The notes under the pieces: generated by a model
What the model saw: the letters and a program-made list of their open reading frames with translations, nothing else
The model's database searches: none
Told to the model about the DNA's origin: nothing
Shown: piece after piece, positions 1 to 6,755 of the stretch
Layout: the number at the start of each line of letters is the position of its first letter
Numbering within the stretch: position 1 is the stretch's first letter
Program-made: the position numbers and the translations under genes
Origin: Bacteroidales bacterium
Lineage (GTDB): Bacteria; Bacteroidota; Bacteroidia; Bacteroidales; VadinHA17
Assembly: GCA_025455535.1 (NCBI GenBank)
Contig: JALOMM010000130.1
Location: 1 to 9,938 of the forward strand
Length of the DNA: 9,938 bases
Direction of reading: 5' to 3'

Positions 1-1
1 C

Positions 2-1915
2 GGAGAGGTTGATCTTATCAAGGTTCTACAGTTGCTGCCGGGTGTCCAGCCAACAAGTGAGGGATCGAGCGGCTTCAGCGTCAGGGGAGGTGGCTCTGAC
101 CAGAATCTGATCCTCCTCGATGAGGCTACGGTATATAATGCCTCACACCTGCTTGGATTCTTTTCGGTGTTTAACAACGATGTCATAAAGGATGTCACCC
201 TTTATAAGGGAGATATCCCGGCAATATATGGCGGAAGGCTCTCTTCGCTCCTCGATGTTGAGATGAAGGAGGGAGACCTGCATCGCATCAGAGGAGCGGC
301 CAGTATAGGTACCATATCAAGCAAACTTACGGTCGGGGGACCCTTGATAAAAGAGAAGACCACTTTCCTTGTCGCTGGCCGCCGGACCTATGCGGATCTT
401 TTCCTCCCACTGGCAAAAAATGAGGATATACAGGACAACAAGCTCTATTTCTACGACCTGAACATTAAACTGTCTCATGTTTTAAATAAGAAGAACAGGC
501 TGTACCTGTCGGGATATGAAGGGAAGGATGTCTTCAGCAACCAGTTCTCGTCAGTAAGTTTCGGCAACAGGACAGCCACTCTCCGATGGAACCATTTTAT
601 CTCCGAAAGAATATTCTATAATGTCAGCCTGATCTATTCTCGGTACAACTATAACCTCGGAACACCGGAAGGGGGCACCGGCGCCTTCGATTTCAACTGG
701 GATTCAAGACTGACCGATTACGCTTCGAAGCTTGACTTCACCCACCTCCTGTCTGAAAAACATAAGCTGCGGTACGGGGTCTCAGCTATTTTTCATGAGT
801 TCTTTCCCGGAGAGGTAAAGGGTATTGGGAGCACCACCGGAGATACCTGGTTCAGGCTTGAGCCTTCCTACGCACTTGAAAGCGGCATATATGCTTCCGA
901 TGAGTACAGGGTTACGGAGAGATTCAGCCTTAAATACGGATTACGTTTTGCCCTTTTCCAGAATATCGGGCCGGGTACTTCATATGTGTATGACGAGGAT
1001 TATGATCCTGTGGACAGTATAAAATACAGCCGGGGAGATATTTTCAATACATCGTCAAGTCTTGAGCCGAGGCTGGCATTCACCTTTCTCCTCGACGGCA
1101 ACTCTTCGGTCAAGGGAAGTTACGGCCATATGGCTCAGTACATCGCCCTGGCACAAAACTCTGCGTCGGGCACTCCTCTCGATATCTGGTTCCCGGCTTC
1201 ACCCAACGTGGAGCCACAGCTTTGTGACCAGTTTGCAGCCGGATATTTCCGTAATTTCCTGAGTGACACGTATGAGGTCTCCCTGGAGGCTTACTACAAG
1301 AATTACCGTAATCTGATTGATTTCAGAGATCATGCCCAGTTGTTTCTCAATCAGTATCTCGAAGGGGAGCTTCGCAGAGGAACCGGTTATTCATGGGGAA
1401 TCGAAGCGCTTGTTCGCAAAAACAAGGGAGACCTGACCGGTTGGGTAAGCTATACCTACTCAAGGTCATTCAGGCAGGTGCCCGAAATCAATAACGGGAA
1501 CAGTTATCCCTCTCTTTATGATAAACCACATGCAGTCAGCATCGTGGCTAATTACATCATTTCAGGGAGACTATCAGCCTCGGCAACATGGACATATGCC
1601 ACCGGGCTGCCTCTCACTCTGCCAACGGGCAGGGCTGTCATCGGCAATGCACTTATACCAATCTATTCTGACAGGAATTCATACCGGATGGAGGATTATC
1701 ACCGTCTTGACCTGTCAGTCACAATGAGGGGCAAGGCAAAGAAGGAAAAAAAGTGGCACGGGGAGCTGAACCTGTCGGTTTACAATGTTTATAACAGGCA
1801 CAATACATGGGCAATTAATTTTGTGCAGGAAGAGGATAATCCATATGCCACTTATGCTGAGAAGACATATCTCTTTTCTGTCATTCCGGCACTTACCTAC
1901 AATATTAAATTCTGA
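2..1915 (+). CDS. TonB-dependent outer-membrane receptor, 5' end missing
   Basis: This is an outer-membrane receptor that would import a substrate using energy from TonB/ExbBD. The reading frame is open to the left edge from base 2, so the gene starts before the window and about 637 residues are visible. The first visible residues, GEVDLIKVLQLLPGVQ, are the middle of the plug domain, followed by SVRGGGSDQNLILLD and YGGRLSSLLDV, which are typical plug motifs of Bacteroidota receptors. From about visible residue 95 onward, alternating aromatic and polar strands with turns form the barrel, ending in the aromatic residue of NIKF, as expected for a final outer-membrane strand. The signal peptide, any carboxypeptidase-regulatory-like domain and the TonB box lie outside the window. 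An in-frame TTG at 32 is not a credible start because it falls inside the plug. A DUF4249 gene follows 4 bp later and no SusD-type partner is present, so a SusC glycan system is unlikely. The substrate is unknown. Confidence 0.93.
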   Translation, partial: GEVDLIKVLQLLPGVQPTSEGSSGFSVRGGGSDQNLILLDEATVYNASHLLGFFSVFNNDVIKDVTLYKGDIPAIYGGRLSSLLDVEMKEGDLHRIRGAASIGTISSKLTVGGPLIKEKTTFLVAGRRTYADLFLPLAKNEDIQDNKLYFYDLNIKLSHVLNKKNRLYLSGYEGKDVFSNQFSSVSFGNRTATLRWNHFISERIFYNVSLIYSRYNYNLGTPEGGTGAFDFNWDSRLTDYASKLDFTHLLSEKHKLRYGVSAIFHEFFPGEVKGIGSTTGDTWFRLEPSYALESGIYASDEYRVTERFSLKYGLRFALFQNIGPGTSYVYDEDYDPVDSIKYSRGDIFNTSSSLEPRLAFTFLLDGNSSVKGSYGHMAQYIALAQNSASGTPLDIWFPASPNVEPQLCDQFAAGYFRNFLSDTYEVSLEAYYKNYRNLIDFRDHAQLFLNQYLEGELRRGTGYSWGIEALVRKNKGDLTGWVSYTYSRSFRQVPEINNGNSYPSLYDKPHAVSIVANYIISGRLSASATWTYATGLPLTLPTGRAVIGNALIPIYSDRNSYRMEDYHRLDLSVTMRGKAKKEKKWHGELNLSVYNVYNRHNTWAINFVQEEDNPYATYAEKTYLFSVIPALTYNIKF

Positions 1916-1919
1916 AAAG

Positions 1920-2765
1920 ATGAGATTTCCCGCTCAACTTATATCTCTTGTTCTTCTCGCCGGATTTCTCGTGTGCTGCACGGAACGGATCGATCTTGAG
2001 CTTGATGACAGCACGGTAAAGCTTGTTGTCGACGGTGCAGTCACCACAGATACTGCCGTACACACTGTAAGACTCTCAAAAACAACAAGTTATTATTTCA
2101 GTGAAGAGCCTCCGCATGTCGCCGGCGCACTTGTCACACTCAGGTCAGAAAAGGGAGTTATTCAGCTGAATGAGACGTCTCCCGGGTTTTACCAGACAAA
2201 AGCCGATTTTCACGGGGTTGTGGGGAATACCTATACCCTGAACATCAGGCTTGCCGCTCCGGTGGGAGGATTCACTAATTATTCAGCCAGCGCAACCTTA
2301 AACAATACGGTTGAACTTGATTCGATCCAGCTGTGGTTCTATCCTGAATTCTCTGAGGATGGTTTCTGGGAAATAAGAGGTTTTTTTCAGGATCCGCCCT
2401 CACCGGATTACTATCGTTTCCTTGTCTCCAGGAACAGCCAGCTTATCAGCAATTCGATCAACGACTGGTTTGTGACTGATGACAAATTCATAAACGGAAC
2501 CTATGCCAATGGAACGGCTGTATATTATCTTGATCAGGGCTCTGAATATGAAATGCTTGTGCCGGGTGACACTGTCACGGTCGAGCTTAATAACCTGGGG
2601 AAGGAATACTTCGGTTTCCTTCAGGAGGCTCAGGCAGAACTGCGGGGATCCAATCCCCTCTTCAGCGGACCGCCAGCCAATGTAAAGGGGAATATAAGCA
2701 ACGGTGCAATAGGTTTCTTTGCCGCTTATTCAGTGAGTCGCGCTTCAGCAACAGTAAGCTATTAG
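1920..2765 (+). CDS. DUF4249 family lipoprotein
   Basis: This 281-residue protein belongs to DUF4249, a Bacteroidota family often encoded just after TonB-dependent receptors; its molecular role is not known. The family is recognised from the start of the mature protein (CTERIDLELDD, then LVVDGAVTTD and HTVRLSKTTSYY) and from the C-terminal NISNGAIGFFAAYSVSR motif. Residues 1-20 form a lipoprotein-type signal (MRFPAQL, then hydrophobic LISLVLLAGFLV, then CC). By family pattern the lipidated residue should be Cys20, but the residue before it is Cys19 instead of the usual Gly, Ala or Ser. The frame is open upstream to 1785, but the ATG at 1920 is chosen because only this start puts the signal peptide at the N-terminus and leaves a 4-bp gap after the receptor stop. 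It is probably co-transcribed with the receptor and may act as its accessory surface or periplasmic protein; that role is inferred. Confidence 0.9.
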   Translation: MRFPAQLISLVLLAGFLVCCTERIDLELDDSTVKLVVDGAVTTDTAVHTVRLSKTTSYYFSEEPPHVAGALVTLRSEKGVIQLNETSPGFYQTKADFHGVVGNTYTLNIRLAAPVGGFTNYSASATLNNTVELDSIQLWFYPEFSEDGFWEIRGFFQDPPSPDYYRFLVSRNSQLISNSINDWFVTDDKFINGTYANGTAVYYLDQGSEYEMLVPGDTVTVELNNLGKEYFGFLQEAQAELRGSNPLFSGPPANVKGNISNGAIGFFAAYSVSRASATVSY

Positions 2766-2769
2766 ATGA

Positions 2770-3486
2770 TCACTGCAGGAGTTCTATCTCCTCATCCGAC
2801 ATACCTCTGTCTTCAATCTTCCCATTCTCGCAATGGAGTGTCCTGGCAGGGTATTTTTTTATCAGCGAGTGTTTGTGTGTCGACATTATAACCGCTCTTC
2901 CGTTATCGCTGATGCTGCGCAGAAGCAGATGTATATCTTCGGATGTTTCGGGGTCAAGATTTCCCGTTGGCTCATCAGCAAGTATTATGTCGGGGTCATT
3001 AAGCAGCGCCCTGGCAATGACAATTCTCTGTTGTTCACCCCCCGAGAGCTGATGCGGCATCTTGAAACCCTTGGTTTGCAGTCCAACTTTTTCCAGCACT
3101 TCCCTTATGCGTGCCTCGGTGGCCTCTTTGTTTGTCCAGCCCGTAGCCTTGAGTACGAATTCAAGGTTATCATGTACCGACCGGTCAGTCAGAAGCTGAA
3201 AGTCCTGGAACACTATCCCCAGTTTGCGCCGCAGAAGGGGTATGTCGCGTTTCTTCAGTCTGCGGAGGTTAAATCCTGCGACCCATCCTTCACCGTCCGA
3301 CAGTGGCAGTTGTCCGTTGAGAGTGCGGAAGAGTGACGTCTTGCCGCTTCCCACCCTGCCCACCAGATAGAGGAACTCGCCCTTTTCAACCTTCAGGTTC
3401 ACGTCTGAAAGAACGAGATGATCCTGCTGCATGATAGAGCAACTCTTGAGCTCAATGATTGTGTCGAGGGGTTCTGTCTCATGCAT
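2770..3486 (-). CDS. ftsE: FtsE-type ABC transporter ATP-binding protein
   Basis: This 238-residue ABC ATPase resembles FtsE, which pairs with the membrane protein FtsX to control peptidoglycan hydrolases at division. All nucleotide-binding motifs are intact: Walker A GRVGSGKT (43-50), Q-loop FQDF (Gln94), signature LSGGEQQR (147-154), Walker B IILADE (167-172, catalytic Glu172), D-loop around NLD (176-178) and H-loop His204 in STHK. The VFQDFQLLTDRSV stretch and the short single-domain length favour FtsE over LolD or drug exporters, though LolD-like ATPases are close relatives. The ATG at 3486 is preferred over an in-frame TTG at 3525, which would add 13 residues outside the ABC fold. No ftsX lies beside it: the upstream gene is divergent and the downstream gene is convergent. 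In Bacteroidota the two genes are commonly separate, so this does not imply loss of function. Confidence 0.9.
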   Translation of the reverse strand: MHETEPLDTIIELKSCSIMQQDHLVLSDVNLKVEKGEFLYLVGRVGSGKTSLFRTLNGQLPLSDGEGWVAGFNLRRLKKRDIPLLRRKLGIVFQDFQLLTDRSVHDNLEFVLKATGWTNKEATEARIREVLEKVGLQTKGFKMPHQLSGGEQQRIVIARALLNDPDIILADEPTGNLDPETSEDIHLLLRSISDNGRAVIMSTHKHSLIKKYPARTLHCENGKIEDRGMSDEEIELLQ

Positions 3487-3503
3487 GGCTCTTACTTTTG
3501 TCG

Positions 3504-3511
3504 CAAAATAA
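3504..3511 (-). promoter_or_regulatory. candidate -7 element for ftsE
   Basis: On the minus strand these bases read TTATTTTG, one mismatch from the Bacteroidota sigma-ABfr -7 consensus TAxxTTTG, in an A/T-rich tract 17 nt before the ftsE ATG. No TTG -33 element is seen at the usual spacing; the nearest TTG is only 11 nt upstream. The site is plausible from its position but weak on sequence. Confidence 0.35.
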
Positions 3512-3606
3512 AAAAGAATTAACAATCACAGGCAGTGATGTTGATAAAATGAGCAATAAAGAGCTTTTCGCGCTGTTTTATAGTTGTATTTTTATCCGAG
3601 ATGAAA

Positions 3607-3628
3607 TTGCACCAAAAAAACAGTGCAA
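3607..3628. repeat. inverted repeat TTGCAC-10 nt-GTGCAA
   Basis: Perfect 6-bp arms at 3607-3612 and 3623-3628 are separated by an A-rich 10-nt spacer in the intergenic region between ftsE and the TPR gene. The arms are about 1.5 helical turns apart centre to centre, which would suit a dimeric regulator. It could also be a small RNA hairpin in the leader of the TPR operon, or chance. No run of T follows, so it is not a typical terminator. Confidence 0.4.
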
Positions 3629-3641
3629 GATATTGTTAATT

Positions 3642-3653
3642 AGATAATTATCT
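3642..3653. repeat. 12-bp perfect palindrome AGATAATTATCT
   Basis: A perfect palindrome lies 13 bp after the inverted repeat at 3607-3628 and 59 bp before the TPR gene start. A/T-rich palindromes like this can be operator sites, but they also arise by chance in A/T-rich intergenic DNA. No binding protein can be named. Confidence 0.4.
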
Positions 3654-3712
3654 GCAGAAGCCGTTTTGCAGGTGATTTTTCTGTTGACTGAGGCTAAAGA
3701 AATGATAAAGTT

Positions 3713-5488
3713 ATGAACAGGAAGATATTGGTAATCATTGTTGCTGCGGTCCTCATGACAGGGACTGCTCTCAGGGGGCAGTCCTCGTTCACGGGTGAGG
3801 AGCTGACATCTCTGCTGAACAATGGCTATGAGATGTATGGCAAGGCCAAGTACGCCACAGCGATAGAGCTGTTTGACAAATGGCTGGCGGCAGACAATTC
3901 AGGAAAGTCACAGCAGAGGGCTGATGCTGAATATCATGCGGCCCTTGCCTCCATGCGCCTGATGAGTCCTGATGCCGAATACAGGATGCAGAGCTTTATT
4001 GTTTCAAACAGTGAAAGTCCCGTGCTTAACCAGGCCAGGTTCGAATCCGGATTGTACTGTTACCAGCAGCGCAATTACAGTTGCGCCATTGAATGGTTTG
4101 AACAGACAGACCGGCTGAGTCTCACAGGCAAGAGCCTCCCGGAGTACCTGTTCAAGCTGGGTTACTCACATTACATGAAGGGCGACAAGAAAAGGGCCAT
4201 GATGCTTTTCGCCGAGATAACTGACGTCGATACTGATTATACAACACCTGCACTGTACTATCACTCATGCATCGCATATGAAAACGGTTTCTACAAAACA
4301 GCAATTGAAGGATTCGAGCGTCTGCAGGGTGATGAGACCTTCGGCGGGGTAGTACCCTTCTATATCGTTCAGATATATTACATCAACAAGAATTATGACG
4401 GCATCCTGGCGATGGCACCGTCCCTTATAGAGCAGGCTGGCAAAAACAGGGAGATAGAGCTGTACCGATTCATCGGGGATGCATATTTTCAGAAGGGAAA
4501 CTACAGTGAGGCAATACCCTATCTCGAGAAATTCACAGCCGACACACGCCTCAGTGACAGGAACGACAAGTACGAACTTGCTTACTGCTATTATCAGACC
4601 GGCGACTATGACAAAGCCACCAGGCTGTTTACGGAGGTGGCAGGGAAGAGTGACATACTTACACAAAACTCCTATTACATGCTTGGTTCATGCTATCTGA
4701 AGAAAAATGACAAGAAGAAGGCGCAGCTTGCTTTCTCCGGCGCTTCGGGTATGAGTTACGACAAGACGATACAGGAGGAGGCTCTTTTCAATTTTGCCAA
4801 GCTGGCCTATGAGAATTCATACTCACCGTTCGGGGAAGGCATTGAGGCGTTGCACAACTACATCGAAACCTACCCCGGATCGGACAATGTGACTGAAGCA
4901 TACAACTATCTCGTCTCTGCCTATATGAGGCTTAAAAACTATGAGGCTGCCCTCAACTCACTTGACAAGATAAACAACAAGAATGATCAGCTGAAGGATG
5001 CCTACCAGAGAGTAGCCTATTTCAGGGGGATAGAGCAATTCAGGAACAAGAGGTACGGTGAAGCCGTGACCATGTTTGACAAGTCACTTAAGTACAAGGA
5101 GATGAATGCCTCTGTGAGGGCTCAGGCACTCTACTGGAGAGGTGAGGCGAGCTACCGTCTTGGCAATAATGAGGAGGCACGGAACAACTGGGAGCTCTTC
5201 AGGCAGCTGCCAGGCTCTGTGTCGCTTCCTGAGTACGACCTGATCGACTACAACCTGGGGTATGTTTACTTCAATGATGGGGATTATGCCCGCGCTCTCC
5301 CTCTTTTCGTTGCCTTCAACAGCCGTGTTGACCAGGATACGCGGTCAGATATAGTGGCAGATGCACGCAACCGTATTGCCGATTGTTATTACATCAGCGC
5401 CGATTACTGGATGCCGATTATGCCATGTTCCAGAAGGGTTTTGCCCAGGGGCTCAGCAATAACAATCAGGCCAAAGTTGAAACCCTGA
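3713..5488 (+). CDS. secreted TPR-repeat protein, N-terminal part of a frame-broken gene
   Basis: This is the N-terminal part of a large tetratricopeptide-repeat protein, expected to form a periplasmic solenoid that binds partner proteins. A signal peptide covers residues 1-22 (MNRKILVIIVAAVLMTG, then ALRG) with Gln23 as the likely first mature residue. TPR units are clear, for example KLGYSHYMKGDKKRAMMLF near residue 147, FIGDAYFQKGNYSEAIPYL near 253, ELAYCYYQTGDYDKATRLF near 288, YLVSAYMRLKNYEAAL near 399 and NLGYVYFNDGDYARALPLF near 514. True coding appears to stop near 5407, after IADCYYISADY (residue 565); the last 26 codons to the stop at 5488 are out of frame and not TPR-like. The TPR series resumes in another frame at about 5410. 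The intact protein would be about 1000 residues. The start is ATG with an A-rich upstream stretch and no Shine-Dalgarno sequence, normal for this phylum. A beta-barrel gene follows in the same operon. The specific function is not recognised. Confidence 0.85.
   Translation: MNRKILVIIVAAVLMTGTALRGQSSFTGEELTSLLNNGYEMYGKAKYATAIELFDKWLAADNSGKSQQRADAEYHAALASMRLMSPDAEYRMQSFIVSNSESPVLNQARFESGLYCYQQRNYSCAIEWFEQTDRLSLTGKSLPEYLFKLGYSHYMKGDKKRAMMLFAEITDVDTDYTTPALYYHSCIAYENGFYKTAIEGFERLQGDETFGGVVPFYIVQIYYINKNYDGILAMAPSLIEQAGKNREIELYRFIGDAYFQKGNYSEAIPYLEKFTADTRLSDRNDKYELAYCYYQTGDYDKATRLFTEVAGKSDILTQNSYYMLGSCYLKKNDKKKAQLAFSGASGMSYDKTIQEEALFNFAKLAYENSYSPFGEGIEALHNYIETYPGSDNVTEAYNYLVSAYMRLKNYEAALNSLDKINNKNDQLKDAYQRVAYFRGIEQFRNKRYGEAVTMFDKSLKYKEMNASVRAQALYWRGEASYRLGNNEEARNNWELFRQLPGSVSLPEYDLIDYNLGYVYFNDGDYARALPLFVAFNSRVDQDTRSDIVADARNRIADCYYISADYWMPIMPCSRRVLPRGSAITIRPKLKP
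5399..5420 (+). other. frame-break junction in the TPR gene
   Basis: GCCGATTA occurs at 5399-5406 and again at 5413-5420, once in each reading frame. Upstream coding ends as ISADY in one frame and downstream coding resumes as LDADYAMFQKG in the frame one base back. The two open frames overlap only between 5332 and 5488, so the change must lie there, and TPR similarity places it at about 5405-5412. After ISADYW the second TPR helix (pattern xxAxxxFxxA, present after every comparable helix A in this protein) is absent. This points to missing DNA of length 3n+1, with n near 16-18. Confidence 0.7.
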
Positions 5489-6732
5489 CTACCCTTATCG
5501 AAAAGTATCCGAAATCGGCATATGTCCCCAATGCGCTCTTTGAGCGCGGCAGGGCATGGGTGGCCCTTGAGGAGCCTGCAAAGGGGGAGGCTGATTTTAC
5601 CGGGATAATTGCATGGCACAGCAGCAGCCAGTTTGTCCCTCCTGCCATGGTTCAGCTCGGGCTGATCTATTATAATGCAGGAGACAATGCGAAGGCTGTG
5701 GCACAGTTCAGGAAGGTAATCGAGAACTTCGGCGACACACCGGAAGCACGCAATGCCGTTAACGGACTGAGGAACGCATACAGCGATATGGATAACATAG
5801 ACGCTTATTTTGCCTACATGAAGACTGTCAAGGGGTTTGGCGATATAGAGGCTTCATCGCGCGACTCGATGACATACATCTCAGGTGAGAATCAGTATGT
5901 CAGGGGCAATTGTGAAAGGTCATCACAGATCTTCCGGAACTACCTTGCGGAATTCCCCTCCGGAAGCTTTGCCACCAATGCCAGGTTCTACCTGGCTGAC
6001 TGCCTGAACAGATCAGGCAATGTTGATGAGGCGCTTGAGCTTTACCTGGCGGTGGTAGGTGTCGGTAACAACCAGTTCATGGAACAGTCGTTGCTTGGCG
6101 CCGCGTCAATAACTTACGGTAAAGAGGATTACCGCCGTGCTTACTCGCTCTATGAGACCCTGAGCCGTGAATCATCAAGTCCTGAAAACAGGATGTACTC
6201 CTACCTGGGAATGATGCGTGCGGCAATAAAGACTGACGAACCAGGGAAGGTCATCACGGCAGCAGAGATGGTTCTGGGCTCTGAGAAGCTAACAGAGGAG
6301 CTGGCACGTGAGGCTACCTTCTATACTGCAAAAGCTAACCAGCAGCTTGGCAGAAATGAGGATGCCCTTGATGACTACCGAAGGGTCGGTTATGAAGTGG
6401 GAACCATTTACGGTGCTGAAGCGAAGTACCATGTTGCTGAACTGCTCTGGCTGGCAGGTGATGTCAACGGTGCCGAGAAGGAGGTCAACGACTTTATCGA
6501 CATGAATTCGCCTCATCCCTACTGGAAAGGAAAGGTCTTTATCCTTATGTCGGATATCGCAGTGAAGAAGGGTGATACCTTCCAGGCCAAGGCTACCCTT
6601 CAGAGCCTGATTGACTATTACACTGTGAAGAATGACGGTATCATTGACGAGGCCCGCAGAAAACTCTCGGCTCTCACCCCTGAAACTCAACCGGATGGCG
6701 CTGCTCCCCAGGGCACGGCAACACAAAACTGA
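5410..6732 (+). CDS. TPR-repeat protein, C-terminal part of the frame-broken gene
   Basis: These 440 codons continue the TPR protein that begins at 3713, in a different frame. They start with a complete TPR unit (DADYAMFQKGFAQGL, then AKVETLTTLIEKYPKS) followed by others: ALFERGRAWVALEEPAKGEADF, QLGLIYYNAGDNAKAVAQF, YLADCLNRSGNVDEALELY and AEAKYHVAELLWLAGDVNGA. The C-terminus is a low-complexity tail rich in Pro, Thr, Gln and Ala (PETQPDGAAPQGTATQN). The frame is open from 5332, with a TTG at 5383 and first ATG at 5425, but none of these begins with a signal peptide or follows a plausible start region, so this is unlikely to be an independent gene. The given left end is where in-frame similarity begins, not a start codon. 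If the break is real the segment would not be made or secreted normally; if it is an assembly error the gene is a normal CDS of about 1000 codons. The barrel gene follows after 23 bp. Confidence 0.75.
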   Translation, partial: DADYAMFQKGFAQGLSNNNQAKVETLTTLIEKYPKSAYVPNALFERGRAWVALEEPAKGEADFTGIIAWHSSSQFVPPAMVQLGLIYYNAGDNAKAVAQFRKVIENFGDTPEARNAVNGLRNAYSDMDNIDAYFAYMKTVKGFGDIEASSRDSMTYISGENQYVRGNCERSSQIFRNYLAEFPSGSFATNARFYLADCLNRSGNVDEALELYLAVVGVGNNQFMEQSLLGAASITYGKEDYRRAYSLYETLSRESSSPENRMYSYLGMMRAAIKTDEPGKVITAAEMVLGSEKLTEELAREATFYTAKANQQLGRNEDALDDYRRVGYEVGTIYGAEAKYHVAELLWLAGDVNGAEKEVNDFIDMNSPHPYWKGKVFILMSDIAVKKGDTFQAKATLQSLIDYYTVKNDGIIDEARRKLSALTPETQPDGAAPQGTATQN

Positions 6733-6755
6733 ACAGAGACAATAAAGATCAAGCG

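Noticed and set aside
1785..1919. Upstream extension of the DUF4249 reading frame
   Set aside because: The added 45 residues overlap the end of the receptor gene in another frame and would bury the lipoprotein signal peptide; the ATG at 1920 is the sensible start.
2833..3336. 167-codon open frame on the plus strand opposite ftsE
   Set aside because: It is entirely antisense to a gene with intact ABC ATPase motifs, its translation shows no recognisable domain, and its length is expected from codon bias on the opposite strand.
3459..3647. Small plus-strand open frame across the ftsE start and the intergenic region
   Set aside because: It begins inside ftsE antisense sequence, has no recognisable product, and ends in A/T-rich non-coding DNA.
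5399..5420. Programmed ribosomal frameshifting as the explanation for the TPR gene break
   Set aside because: There is no slippery heptamer of the X XXY YYZ type and no obvious downstream stem, and the missing TPR helix points to lost DNA instead.
6289..6726. 145-codon minus-strand open frame under the end of the TPR gene
   Set aside because: It is antisense to clear TPR repeats, with no start context or recognisable motif.
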